Below, in pieces: positions 27,979 to 36,169 of a stretch of DNA of 58,895 nucleotides. The stretch comes from Oscillospiraceae bacterium (GTDB lineage Bacteria > Bacillota > Clostridia > Oscillospirales > CAG-272). Location of the stretch: positions 1-58,895 of the forward strand of contig SVTL01000013.1 of the NCBI GenBank assembly GCA_015063795.1, read 5' to 3'. The notes under the pieces were generated by a model. It was not told where the DNA came from, searched no databases, and saw only the letters and a program-made list of their open reading frames with translations. The position numbers were made by a program, and so were the translations under genes. The first letter of the stretch is position 1. The number at the start of each line of letters is the position of its first letter.

Positions 27979-29307
27979 ATGGCGTCGAATACGAACGGAC
28001 AAAACGGACAGCCCCGTCAGCATCGCTGCTCCTTCTGCGGAAGGGGCGAAAAGGACGTGCAGATCCTGATTCCCTCCCAGAGCGGAGCCTTCATCTGCGA
28101 AAACTGCGTGGAATCCTGCGGCAGCATCATCGACGAGATCGAGCGCTCGGGCGTCACAGGCAAGCTGAACATCAACAGCCTGCCCAAGCCCATGGAGATC
28201 AAGGCGAAGCTGGATGATTATGTCATCGGGCAGGATGAGGCGAAGAAAACGCTTTCGGTGGCGGTTTACAACCACTATAAGCGGATCCTTCAGCTGGGAA
28301 AAGGGCGGAAGAAGAAGGAAGAGGACGTGGAGATCCAGAAGAGTAACGTGCTTCTGATCGGTCCCACCGGCGTGGGTAAGACCTACCTTGCCCAAACGCT
28401 GGCCAAGATGCTGCAGGTGCCGTTTGCCATTTCCGATGCCACCACGCTCACCGAGGCGGGATACGTGGGTGAGGATGTGGAAAACATTCTCCTGCGCCTG
28501 ATCCAGGCGGCGGACTACGACATTTCGCTGGCCGAGCGCGGCATCATTTATATCGACGAGATCGACAAGATCTCCCGTCGGAGCGAGAACCGTTCCATCA
28601 CCCGCGATGTGTCGGGCGAGGGTGTTCAGCAGGCTCTGCTGAAGATCCTGGAGGGAACGGTCTCCAATGTCCCCCCGCAGGGCGGACGCAAGCATCCCAA
28701 TCAGGACTTCATTCAGATCAACACCGAGAACATCCTCTTCATCTGCGGCGGCGCGTTTGACGGGCTGGAAAGCATGATCGAAAAGCGGATGGGCAATCAG
28801 GAGATCGGCTTCAACAGCGAGATCAAGAACAAGGCCGAAAAGCAGAAGGAGAAGATCCTCCGCAAGGCTACTGCTCACGATATCGTCAAGTACGGCATCA
28901 TTCCCGAGCTGGTGGGACGTCTGCCGGTGATGGTCTCTCTGGACGATCTGGACCGCGATTCGTTGGTCAAGATCCTCTGCGAGCCCAAGAACTCGCTGGT
29001 CAAGCAGTATACCAAGCTGCTTGCGCTGGATGGCGTTGAATTGGAGTTTGAGCAGAAGGCGCTCGAAACCATCGCCGACAAAGCCATCGAGCGCAACACC
29101 GGCGCCCGCGGTCTCCGCTCCATTCTGGAGGAGTCCATGACCGACATCATGTACGAGATCCCCTCCGACAAGTCGATCGAAAAGGTGGTCATCACCGCCG
29201 AGCTGATTCGCGGCGAGGGCAAGCCCGTGTATGTGCATAAGGCGAAAAAGGCTGAGAAGGCTGAAAGCGCTGAAACGGTCGAAACGTCCGAGCCCTCTGC
29301 GGAATAA
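27979..29307 (+). CDS. clpX: ATP-dependent Clp protease ATP-binding subunit
   Basis: 442 residues. The N-terminal zinc finger uses Cys17, Cys20, Cys40 and Cys43; Walker A is GPTGVGKT (128-135), Walker B IIYIDEID (about 189-196), and the GYVGEDVE pore loop is present. It unfolds substrates and feeds ClpP. The tail after the AAA core (about the last 20 residues, [19 protein letters not shown]) is a low-complexity K/A/E/T stretch like that of trigger factor next to it. AGAAAGG precedes the ATG. A strong hairpin follows. Confidence 0.97.
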   Translation: MASNTNGQNGQPRQHRCSFCGRGEKDVQILIPSQSGAFICENCVESCGSIIDEIERSGVTGKLNINSLPKPMEIKAKLDDYVIGQDEAKKTLSVAVYNHYKRILQLGKGRKKKEEDVEIQKSNVLLIGPTGVGKTYLAQTLAKMLQVPFAISDATTLTEAGYVGEDVENILLRLIQAADYDISLAERGIIYIDEIDKISRRSENRSITRDVSGEGVQQALLKILEGTVSNVPPQGGRKHPNQDFIQINTENILFICGGAFDGLESMIEKRMGNQEIGFNSEIKNKAEKQKEKILRKATAHDIVKYGIIPELVGRLPVMVSLDDLDRDSLVKILCEPKNSLVKQYTKLLALDGVELEFEQKALETIADKAIERNTGARGLRSILEESMTDIMYEIPSDKSIEKVVITAELIRGEGKPVYVHKAKKAEKAESAETVETSEPSAE

Positions 29308-29318
29308 CAAACAAAAGA

Positions 29319-29348
29319 AACGTCCCCCGTTTTTATACGGGGGACGTT
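29319..29348. terminator. bidirectional terminator between clpX and the P-loop gene
   Basis: A 12-bp perfect stem (29319-29330 with 29337-29348) with a 6-base loop. T-rich sequence follows on both strands, better on the minus strand, so it can end both converging transcripts. Confidence 0.82.
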
Positions 29349-29365
29349 GTGCGTTTTCTTGCGGG

Positions 29366-29884
29366 TTACAGTCCGCATTCTCTTTCAAACGCATCGATCT
29401 GACGCTGGCTTTTCAGCACCGTCACCTTGTCTTTGTATTGCGTTTGAATGCCGCGGAACCGCTGCCGATGAAGCTTGGTGCGTCCCTTCCACAGGATCCA
29501 GCGGAGGAACTCACCGTCGATTTTTTCGGCGCAGCCTTCGGCCATGTCGGGGCGGCTCTTGCCTTTGTAGGTATGATATCGCTTGCACACGCGGTAGAGA
29601 CAGCGGAAGCGGTTGAAGAGCAGCAGAAGAATGAGATCGGCCTCCTCCAGCCGCCGCTCAAAGGACAGCTTGGAATAGGTGCCGTCGATCACCCAGCCGC
29701 CTTCGGCATTGGCGTCGAGAAAATCGGAAACGATCTTCGCCGATTCCTCCCGATCGCGCACCTGCCAGCCGGGCAGATGGTGGACGGTGTCCAGATGCAG
29801 GACGGGCAGAGCGTGATGCGCCGCCAGCTTTTGCGCCAGCGTGGACTTGCCCGAGCCGCTGTATCCGAGAATGGCGATCTTCAC
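29366..29884 (-). CDS. P-loop NTPase, adenylate-kinase-like ("DNA topology modulation" FlaR-like family)
   Basis: 172 residues. Walker A is GYSGSGKSTLAQKLA at the very N-terminus, followed by LHLDTVHHLPGW and WVIDGTYS, the hallmark stretches of the small kinase-like family often labelled DNA topology modulation protein (FlaR). The label is historical; the true activity is probably a nucleoside- or small-molecule kinase. Aromatic RxxxLYRVCKRY follows. The gene is minus strand and converges on clpX. No strong ribosome-binding site was picked out; GAGGGAGCG lies before the ATG. Confidence 0.82.
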   Translation of the reverse strand: MKIAILGYSGSGKSTLAQKLAAHHALPVLHLDTVHHLPGWQVRDREESAKIVSDFLDANAEGGWVIDGTYSKLSFERRLEEADLILLLLFNRFRCLYRVCKRYHTYKGKSRPDMAEGCAEKIDGEFLRWILWKGRTKLHRQRFRGIQTQYKDKVTVLKSQRQIDAFERECGL

Positions 29885-29925
29885 CGCGCTCCCTCCATTC
29901 CGACCGCTTGGGCGGTCTGCTTTTT

Positions 29926-30528
29926 TTACAGAGCCTTGTTGTTCAGTCTCTCACCCACAGCGCCTCCGGGATGGATGACGGCAAACTGCTCGTTGCGGTA
30001 GCCGGTCTCCTCGATGAGGGCCGCCTGCAGAGAGTGGAAGATCATGCACAGAGCGGTGGTGGAGGTGGTGCCCTGCGCGTTGTATTTATCGGTTTCGCGG
30101 TTGACATGCTGCTTGAGGACAACGTCAGCGCCGAGCGCCAGAGGAGACTCCATGTTCTCGGTGACCGAGATGACCTTCACGCCCTTGGTCTTGCAGATGT
30201 CCAGAATGGGGAGCAGCTCCTTGGTCTTACCGCCGCGGGAAGCGAAGACCATCACATCGCCCTCCTGCAGGAAGCCGGTGGCACCGTGAACAGCCTCGGC
30301 GGGGGAGATGAAACGGGAGGGACGCTCGATGCAGCAGAGCAGATGGGAGAAATGCTGGCAGATGATGCCCGAGTGACCGCAGCCGCACGTACCGATGCGC
30401 TGAGCGCCTGCCAACAGATCAACAGCCTTGGCGAAGGCCTCTTCGTCAAAATACTCCACCATTTCGCGGATGCATTCTTCTTCGATCTTGTAGGCTCCAA
30501 TAGCCTGTTCGAGAGCTTCTTTTTTCAT
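29926..30528 (-). CDS. SIS-domain sugar-phosphate isomerase-like protein
   Basis: 200 residues: a single SIS domain. GTCGCGHSGIICQHFSHLL is the phosphosugar-binding loop, VFASRGGKTKELLPIL the second, and HPGGAVGERL near the C-terminus matches the KpsF/GutQ arabinose-5-phosphate isomerase group. Unlike KpsF it lacks the C-terminal CBS pair. 6-phospho-3-hexuloisomerase is an alternative. Its promoter is back to back with that of the YjbQ cluster, which suggests a shared pathway. AAAAAAGAAGC and GGAGGATTG lie just before the ATG. The enzyme's substrate is not known. Confidence 0.82.
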   Translation of the reverse strand: MKKEALEQAIGAYKIEEECIREMVEYFDEEAFAKAVDLLAGAQRIGTCGCGHSGIICQHFSHLLCCIERPSRFISPAEAVHGATGFLQEGDVMVFASRGGKTKELLPILDICKTKGVKVISVTENMESPLALGADVVLKQHVNRETDKYNAQGTTSTTALCMIFHSLQAALIEETGYRNEQFAVIHPGGAVGERLNNKAL

Positions 30529-30582
30529 GATGTATCAATCCTCCGATTTGAAAAGAATTATAAAATTTTGATTTATCACTAT

Positions 30583-30611
30583 ATTATACAACAAATCATA
30601 AGAAAAAGCAA
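30583..30611 (-). promoter_or_regulatory. sigma-A-type promoter of the SIS-domain gene
   Basis: On the minus strand TTGCTT, 17 bp, TATAAT, about 55 bp from the start codon. It faces away from the YjbQ-cluster promoter, 40 bp apart. Confidence 0.75.
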
Positions 30612-30649
30612 GAGAAAAGAAGATTATGGCACGAATTTTGAAAACGTCA

Positions 30650-30679
30650 TTGACTTTTTGGATGGATATGTGGTATAAT
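30650..30679 (+). promoter_or_regulatory. sigma-A-type promoter of the YjbQ-TIM-YjbQ operon
   Basis: TTGACT, 18 bp, TATAAT, with an extended -10 (TGG before the box). The start codon is about 62 bp downstream. Confidence 0.8.
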
Positions 30680-30741
30680 GTAACATGTAAAAATACGGCG
30701 TTTAAAAGAGAAGGCGCCTGAATATTTGGAGGATAACAACT

Positions 30742-31362
30742 ATGGAATTCAAAGTAGTCCAGAAAGAAATCGAGCTCCAGTCCAGAGGCTGGATCCCCAC
30801 CTTCCACGACATCTCCCGCGAGGTCATGGATATCGTTAAGGAAGCCGGCATCGTCAACGGCACCTGCTCTGTCGTTTCCCACCACACCACCTGCTCGGTC
30901 ATGATCCAGGAGTGCTCTCATGACATCGACTCCTTCGACCTCGAGTTCCTGCAGCACGACCTGCTGGACATCATGAGAAAGATGATCCCCGACTTCGCAG
31001 AAGAGGGACAGTACCGTCATCCCGGCCCGATCCATGCTCAGTTCGGCCGCTATGTCAACGAGCCCGGTAACTACACCAGCTACAACACCGACGGTCACCT
31101 CCGTTCGGTCTTCTTCGGCCGCAGCGAGACGCTCACCATCAAGGACGGCAAGCTGGACGGCGGCGAGTTCGCTCACATCTACTTCATCGACTGGGACCAT
31201 GTCCGCGCCCGTCACAGACAGTGCAACGTCACCATCATGGGTACCACCGAGGATGTCGGCAGCCGCAAGTGGAACAACGGCGAGACCGTGAACACCCTGC
31301 GCAAGTTCACTCCCGAGGAGAAAGAATACATGAAGGAATTCGACTTCCAGCTGAAGAAGTAA
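30742..31362 (+). CDS. YjbQ/UPF0047 family protein, first paralogue
   Basis: 206 residues, longer than the usual 130-140. The family histidine motif is SHHTTCSVMIQE (46-57), with further metal-type ligands in YNTDGHLRS and the C-terminal WDHVRARHRQCNVTIMG. YjbQ proteins form trimers with a histidine-lined site and have weak thiamin-phosphate synthase activity in E. coli; the true role is unknown. Extra segments are an insertion around 90-112 (YRHPGPIHAQFGRYVNEPGN) and a 35-residue C-terminal extension. GGAGG lies upstream of the ATG. It is the first gene of a three-gene operon with a TIM-like enzyme and a second YjbQ. Confidence 0.85.
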   Translation: MEFKVVQKEIELQSRGWIPTFHDISREVMDIVKEAGIVNGTCSVVSHHTTCSVMIQECSHDIDSFDLEFLQHDLLDIMRKMIPDFAEEGQYRHPGPIHAQFGRYVNEPGNYTSYNTDGHLRSVFFGRSETLTIKDGKLDGGEFAHIYFIDWDHVRARHRQCNVTIMGTTEDVGSRKWNNGETVNTLRKFTPEEKEYMKEFDFQLKK

Positions 31363-31386
31363 TTCCGACAGAAAGGATACATATCG

Positions 31387-32094
31387 ATGAAACCGGTTAT
31401 TCGCACCCCCTATTTTGAGATCGGAACCAAGAACTACGTTTGGGGCGACAAGCTGCTGGAGTACGCAAAAGCTGCTGATGCCGCCGCCGAAAAGTATGAC
31501 ATTGACATTCTCTTCATCGTTCCCGCCCTCGAGGTTCGCCGCGTGGCCGAGAACACCAAGAATCTGAAGGTCTTCTGCACCTACATGGATACCCTGCGTC
31601 CCGGACGCGGCTGTGCGGACATCCTGCCTGAGGGCGTGAAGGATGCCGGCGCTGTGGGTGTTATGATCAACCACTGCGAGAAGCCCATGAGCCTTCCCCA
31701 GATGAAGAAGACCATCGACCGCGCCAAGGAGCTGGATATGCTGGTGTTTGCCTGCGCCGACACGCTTGACGAGGCCAAGGCCATCGCTCAGCTGCATCCC
31801 GATATCATCAATCCCGAGCCGACTGAGATCATCGGCGGCGGTAAGGGTGCCAGCCCCATGGCTTATGTGATGGATTCCATCCGCGCCATCAAGGAAGTGG
31901 ACCCCAACATCATGGTTGAGCAGGCCGCCGGCATCACCTGCGGTCAGGAGGTCTATGACTTCATCATGGCCGGTTCCGAGGCTGCCGGTGCCGCTTCGGG
32001 CATCATGAATGCCGCCGATCCCATCGCCATGATCGACGAGATGATCGCCGCCACCCGCCGCGCTGCCGACGATCTGAAAAAACAGAACGCATAA
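31387..32094 (+). CDS. triosephosphate-isomerase-like protein (archaeal-type TIM fold)
   Basis: 235 residues, close to archaeal TIM (about 225) and shorter than bacterial TpiA (about 250). Counterparts of the catalytic residues are visible: GTKNYVWGDKL (lysine), MINHCEKP (catalytic His where normal TIM has HSE), and NPEPTEIIGGG (catalytic Glu). The phosphate loop is in GITCGQEVYDFIMAG and GAASGIMNAADP. So it could isomerise a small phosphorylated aldose or ketose. Being sandwiched between two YjbQ genes argues for a paralogue with another substrate, such as a tetrose phosphate, rather than the glycolytic enzyme. AGAAAGGA lies before the ATG. Confidence 0.83.
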   Translation: MKPVIRTPYFEIGTKNYVWGDKLLEYAKAADAAAEKYDIDILFIVPALEVRRVAENTKNLKVFCTYMDTLRPGRGCADILPEGVKDAGAVGVMINHCEKPMSLPQMKKTIDRAKELDMLVFACADTLDEAKAIAQLHPDIINPEPTEIIGGGKGASPMAYVMDSIRAIKEVDPNIMVEQAAGITCGQEVYDFIMAGSEAAGAASGIMNAADPIAMIDEMIAATRRAADDLKKQNA

Positions 32095-32106
32095 GGAGAT
32101 AGAGAT

Positions 32107-32601
32107 ATGGTTTTCAAGGAAAGCTTTAAGCTGCAGTCCAATCACCGCGCCGTTTCCTTCCACGACGTCACCGATCAGGTCAAGGAGATCTGCAAGAAGT
32201 CCGGTCTGAAGGACGGTATCGTTGTCGTTTATTCTCACCACACCACCTGCTCGGTCATCACCCAGGAGTGTGCTTTCGATATGTCCATGACCGGTCTGGA
32301 GACGCTCCAGCAGGATCTGGTCAACGTGTTTGAGGAGTGGATTCCCACCTGCCGTTACGAGGGTCAGTACCTGCATCCCGGACAGAAGGCTCTGGACTTC
32401 GCCGAGGAGCACGGTGAGGACAACTTCGGCTGCCACAACACCGACGCTCACCTGCGCTCGTCCATCATCGGCCGCAACGTGACCATCGTGACTGTGGACG
32501 GCGAGATGGATCTGGGCGAATTCGGCCGCATCCATTTCATCGACTGGGACCAGACCAGAGGCCGTACAAGAACCGTTCAGGTTATGATCATCGGCGAGTA
32601 A
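32107..32601 (+). CDS. YjbQ/UPF0047 family protein, second paralogue
   Basis: 164 residues. SHHTTCSVITQE (43-54) is nearly identical to the first paralogue, and CHNTDAHLRSSIIGRNVTI and FIDWDQTRGRTRTVQVMIIG match the rest of the fold. It lacks the first paralogue's C-terminal extension. Two paralogues kept 1 kb apart and separated by one enzyme suggest a hetero-oligomer or two related steps. The ATG follows the TIM-like stop by 12 bp with AAGGAGAT upstream. A terminator closes the operon. Confidence 0.85.
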   Translation: MVFKESFKLQSNHRAVSFHDVTDQVKEICKKSGLKDGIVVVYSHHTTCSVITQECAFDMSMTGLETLQQDLVNVFEEWIPTCRYEGQYLHPGQKALDFAEEHGEDNFGCHNTDAHLRSSIIGRNVTIVTVDGEMDLGEFGRIHFIDWDQTRGRTRTVQVMIIGE

Positions 32602-32633
32602 TTCGATTTCTGTTTGAGACAATATCGATAAGG

Positions 32634-32664
32634 AAAGCCGTCGGCGTTTGCCGACGGCTTTTTG
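32634..32664 (+). terminator. rho-independent terminator after the YjbQ-TIM-YjbQ operon
   Basis: AAAGCCGTCGGC pairs with GCCGACGGCTTT around a 4-base loop, followed by T's. The minus-strand hypothetical gene ends 5 bp later and may use the same hairpin. Confidence 0.88.
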
Positions 32665-32668
32665 ATTT

Positions 32669-33211
32669 TCACTGCGGCGGGCAGAGCCCCAGCGTGTCAT
32701 AATATTCCTCGGAATAGCGGAGGGCAGACAGATCGACTTCGTTTTGCAGAGAAAACAAATAGGCGATCGGATCGTCCGGCGGCGTGAGGGAAAAGGTGTC
32801 GGCCAGCTCCTTCAGCTGATGTTTAACCTCCTCGCTTTCCTGTTCGATCTGCTCGTTCAGCATCTCCCGTCCTCTTTTCTCGCCGAAAATGAGAATCTGA
32901 TCGATGAGATTTGTCCCGTGCAGGGCGAGGACGAGACGCAAAAAGTCGGAAAAGGTGCGGGCGGTGGGAATGACATAATTGTCGTCGGACGGAGAGGGGG
33001 TGACGGTGAAAACCATGTCGCCGAAGCCCTCGATCTGACAGAAATGGATGCCGTCCACGCCGAGCGAGGCGAAGATGTCCGCGCCCACAGGGGTGCAGAA
33101 AGAGGGGACGGCGGTCGTTTTGTCCTCATAGCGAAGACCGATGCTCATCCAATCGGGAGCAAGACGGCGGTAGGCGGCGAGGCTTGCTTCGGTTGCTTTG
33201 TTTGCTTTCAT
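32669..33211 (-). CDS. hypothetical protein, SUKH-like pattern possible
   Basis: 180 residues from the ATG at 33211, which has AAGGAG eight bases upstream. I do not recognise it with certainty. The core reads FCTPVGADIFASLGVDGIHFCQIEGFGDMVF (in overlapping pieces) and TARTFSDFLRLVLALHG, a layout that recalls SMI1/KNR4 (SUKH) proteins: a small mixed alpha/beta domain with an aromatic F-L strand near the end. There is no signal peptide or membrane segment. It lies between two terminators and is a single-gene unit. Function unknown; SUKH would point to toxin immunity, but no toxin gene is near. Confidence 0.65.
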   Translation of the reverse strand: MKANKATEASLAAYRRLAPDWMSIGLRYEDKTTAVPSFCTPVGADIFASLGVDGIHFCQIEGFGDMVFTVTPSPSDDNYVIPTARTFSDFLRLVLALHGTNLIDQILIFGEKRGREMLNEQIEQESEEVKHQLKELADTFSLTPPDDPIAYLFSLQNEVDLSALRYSEEYYDTLGLCPPQ

Positions 33212-33234
33212 GCGGTATCTCCTTTTGACAAAAA

Positions 33235-33278
33235 ACACCGATCGAAGGGGTGTCGTTCTCCGATCGGTGTCGTTTTTT
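33235..33278 (-). terminator. rho-independent terminator after the fusion gene
   Basis: A 10-bp palindromic stem (ACACCGATCG with CGATCGGTGT) with a 16-base loop and a T-run on the minus strand. T-rich sequence also follows on the plus strand. Confidence 0.82.
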
Positions 33279-33286
33279 GATTGGAT

Positions 33287-35821
33287 TTATGCCGTTTCGA
33301 TGGAGTTGGCGGCCTGCAGACCCAGCTGTTGGACAGCCTGCTCGCGCATCTTGTACTTCAGAATCTTGCCGGCGGCGTTCATGGGGAAGGAGTCCACAAA
33401 GGCGACATAACGGGGCGTTTTGTGCTTGGCCATGTGGGTGAGCACGTATTCCTTGATCTCCTCCTCGGACGAGGTCTCGCCCTCCTTCAGGATCACGCAG
33501 GCCATGATCTCCTCGCCGTACTGCTTGTCGGGCACGCCGATGACCTGGACATCGGACACCTTGGGATGGGTGTAGATGAAGTCCTCGATCTCCTTGGGGT
33601 AGATGTTCTCGCCGCCGCGGATGATCATGTCCTTGATGCGGCCGGTGATCTTGTAGTTGCCGTCGGGGAGACGTCTTGCCAGATCGCCGGTGTGGAGCCA
33701 GCCGTCCTTGTCGATGGCGGCGGCGGTGGCCTCGGGCATCTTGTAGTAGCCCTTCATGATGTTGTAGCCGCGTGCGACAAATTCGCCGTCCACGTTGTCG
33801 GGCAGATCCTCACCGGTTTCGGGGTCCACGATCTTGCACTCCACGCCGAAGAAGGCGCGGCCGACGGTGTTCACACGGGTCTCGATGGAGTCGTCGGTGG
33901 AGCTCTGCGTACAGCCGGGAGAGGCCTCGGTCTGACCGTAAACGATGGTGATCTCCTTCATGTTCATCTTCTCGATGACCTCCTCCATGACCTTGACAGG
34001 GCAGGGGGAGCCGGCCATGATGCCGGTACGCATGCAGGAAAAGTCGGTCTTATCAAAGTCCTCGTGCCCCAGCATGGCGATGAACATGGTGGGAACGCCG
34101 TGGAAGCAGGTGATCTTTTCTTGGTTGATGCACTTCAGTCCCTTGCGCGGGGAGAAGGCGGGGATGGGGGACATGGTGACGCCGTGGGTGACCGAGGCGG
34201 TCATGGCCAGCACCATGCCGAAGCAGTGGAACATGGGCACCTGGATCATCATACGGTCGGCGGTGGAGAGGTCCATACGGTCGCCGATGGATTTGCCGTC
34301 GTTGACGATGTTGTAGTGGGTGAGCATAACGCCCTTGGGGAAGCCGGTGGTGCCCGAGGTGTACTGCATGTTGCACACGTCGTGCTTGTTGATCATAGCC
34401 GCGCGGCGGTAGACCGTCTCGATGGGGGTACGCTCGGCCTGTGCCAGTGCCTCATCCCAGGTGTAGCAGCCGGGCCGATCGGATTCGCAGGTGATGACGT
34501 TGCGCAGGAAGGGAAGGCGTCTGGCGTGGAGGGGCTTGCCCTTTTCGAGGGTGGCCAGCTCGGGGCAGATCTCGTTGATGATGGACACGTAGTCGGAGTC
34601 TTTATAGCCGTCGATCATCACCAGCGTGTGGGTGTCGGACTGACGGAGCAGGTACTCGGCCTCGTGGATCTTATACGCGGTGTTGACTGTGACCAGCACC
34701 GCGCCGATCTTGACCGTGGCCCAGAAGGTGATGAACCACTGCGGCACGTTGGTGGCCCAGATGGCCACATGGTCGCCCTGCTTGACGCCCATGGAGATCA
34801 GCGCTCTGGCGAAGGTGTCCACGTCGTCGCGGAATTTGGGATAGGTTCTGGTGTAGTCGCATTCGGTGTAGCGGAAGGCGTACTGGTCGGGGAACTCCTC
34901 GCACATACGGTCGAGGACCTGGGGGAAGGTCATGTCGATGATGGTCTCCTTGGGCCAGACAAACTGACCGTCGCCGCGCTTGTTGGTCTGCAGGCGGTCG
35001 CTGCCGGTGCTGCCGCCCAGATATTTGGACATGAAGTTGACATAATGGGGGAAGACGATGCCCGCCTCCGACAGGCCGGGAGCATACTGCTTCAGCCATT
35101 CCAGCGAGATGTAGCCCTCGTAGTTCAGCGAGCGGAGCGCCCTCAGGTATTCCACCATGGGGGGCAGGTCGCCCTCGCCCACCAGACGGTATTCCACCTT
35201 GCCGTTGTTCATCACCGAGTCCTTGATGTGGCAGTGCTTGATGTAAGCGCCTAAGTTGTTGATGGTCTGCTCGGGGGATTCGCCGTTGAAGCGGTAGGGA
35301 TGGTTCCAGTCCCACAGAGCGCCCACCGCGTCGCTTTCGATGCGGGCGAGCACGTCGGCCAGACGCTTGGTGTCCGAATATACACCGTTGGTCTCGATGA
35401 GCAGCGTGACGCCTGCCTCCTCGGCGATGGGAGCAAGAATCTTCATCGGCTCGATGACGTTTTCGTCGGGGAAATCGCTTGTGATGCCGGCGGACTGGTC
35501 GCCGAGGACGCGGATGTAAGGCGAGCCCAGCTCCTTGGCCAGCGCGATGTATTCTTTCAGAGTCTCAATGTTCTCCTCGCGCTTTTCCTTGAAACGGAGG
35601 GCATTGCCCGAGGAAAGGCAGCAGATCTCCAGCTTCAGACGGCGGAGCGTGCTTTTCGTTTCCGCCAGGTTTTCGGGGCGGAAGGGGGCGGCGTGGATGG
35701 AGAAGACCTCTCCGCCGATGCCGCGCAGCTCAATGCCGTGGAAGCCAAAGTCCTTGGCCATGGTGTAAATGTCTTTCCAGGTGAAATCGGGACAGCCGAG
35801 GGTGGAAAACGAGAGTTTCAT
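33287..35821 (-). CDS. fusion: sugar-phosphate isomerase/epimerase TIM barrel + acyl-CoA synthetase (AMP-binding)
   Basis: 844 residues. N-terminal part (about 1-270): a xylose-isomerase-like TIM barrel, with metal-type ligands in LIETNG (Glu143), WDWNHP (Asp171, His174), IKHCHIKD (His196/198) and ISLEW (Glu241). C-terminal part (about 290-844): an AMP-forming acyl-CoA synthetase with the P-loop YTSGTTGFPKG (487-497), YGQTEASPG, DGWLHTGDLARR, GRIKDMIIRGGENIYP, and the catalytic C-terminal lysine in NAAGKILKYKM. One long frame, no stop or shift, with a short linker (270-290). The second half alone resembles medium-chain fatty acyl-CoA ligases. A T-box leader lies directly upstream. GAAAGG is 15 bases before the ATG, a weak site. 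Confidence 0.87.
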   Translation of the reverse strand: MKLSFSTLGCPDFTWKDIYTMAKDFGFHGIELRGIGGEVFSIHAAPFRPENLAETKSTLRRLKLEICCLSSGNALRFKEKREENIETLKEYIALAKELGSPYIRVLGDQSAGITSDFPDENVIEPMKILAPIAEEAGVTLLIETNGVYSDTKRLADVLARIESDAVGALWDWNHPYRFNGESPEQTINNLGAYIKHCHIKDSVMNNGKVEYRLVGEGDLPPMVEYLRALRSLNYEGYISLEWLKQYAPGLSEAGIVFPHYVNFMSKYLGGSTGSDRLQTNKRGDGQFVWPKETIIDMTFPQVLDRMCEEFPDQYAFRYTECDYTRTYPKFRDDVDTFARALISMGVKQGDHVAIWATNVPQWFITFWATVKIGAVLVTVNTAYKIHEAEYLLRQSDTHTLVMIDGYKDSDYVSIINEICPELATLEKGKPLHARRLPFLRNVITCESDRPGCYTWDEALAQAERTPIETVYRRAAMINKHDVCNMQYTSGTTGFPKGVMLTHYNIVNDGKSIGDRMDLSTADRMMIQVPMFHCFGMVLAMTASVTHGVTMSPIPAFSPRKGLKCINQEKITCFHGVPTMFIAMLGHEDFDKTDFSCMRTGIMAGSPCPVKVMEEVIEKMNMKEITIVYGQTEASPGCTQSSTDDSIETRVNTVGRAFFGVECKIVDPETGEDLPDNVDGEFVARGYNIMKGYYKMPEATAAAIDKDGWLHTGDLARRLPDGNYKITGRIKDMIIRGGENIYPKEIEDFIYTHPKVSDVQVIGVPDKQYGEEIMACVILKEGETSSEEEIKEYVLTHMAKHKTPRYVAFVDSFPMNAAGKILKYKMREQAVQQLGLQAANSIETA

Positions 35822-35882
35822 GTTGGTTTTACCGAACCTTTCTTTGCAAACTGTTTCGGAGACGAGACGCTGACGGAAAAAG

Positions 35883-36163
35883 AAAAAACCGTCTGATGCC
35901 CCCATGGGACAAGAGACGGAAAACAGATCCGCGGTACCACTCTTCTTGACGGGACAACCCGTCCGCTCCGAGGCACTGATATGCCCTTCTTTTGTTAACG
36001 GAGAGAACTCCGTCCGAACCTACTGACCTTGAAAAAGGCGTTCGATCGGCCGCTCGGGGGAGAGTTGCCTGCGAAGAGTCAAGCTGTCTTGCACCGACCG
36101 ACAGCTCTCTGACATTGACCGGATCGCGGTTAGGCCCCGTCATGGCGTTTGGGTATTGATATT
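35883..36163 (-). promoter_or_regulatory. T-box leader (tRNA-sensing riboswitch) of the fusion gene
   Basis: Read on the minus strand: the Stem I AGAGAGC motif and apical GGTCGGTGCAAG loop (about 36080-36110), a specifier-loop region with AGGCAACTC (about 36060-36075), then the nearly invariant T-box sequence AAGAGTGGTACCGCGG (35929-35945), which can pair into an antiterminator. A terminator follows: CCGTCT...AGACGG (35889-35894 with 35914-35919) and six T (35883-35888). Uncharged tRNA bound to the leader would allow transcription. The specifier codon is ambiguous by eye between GGC (Gly) and GCA (Ala). It starts 60 bp upstream of the fusion gene's ATG. Confidence 0.88.
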
Positions 36164-36169
36164 AGTATT

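Noticed and set aside
27163-29394. Minus-strand open frame across clpP and clpX
   Set aside because: Antisense shadow of two strongly conserved genes; product is low-complexity.
35829-36143. Possible small minus-strand protein in the T-box region
   Set aside because: The frame runs through Stem I, the T-box and the terminator, which explain the sequence as RNA structure; the product has no conserved features.
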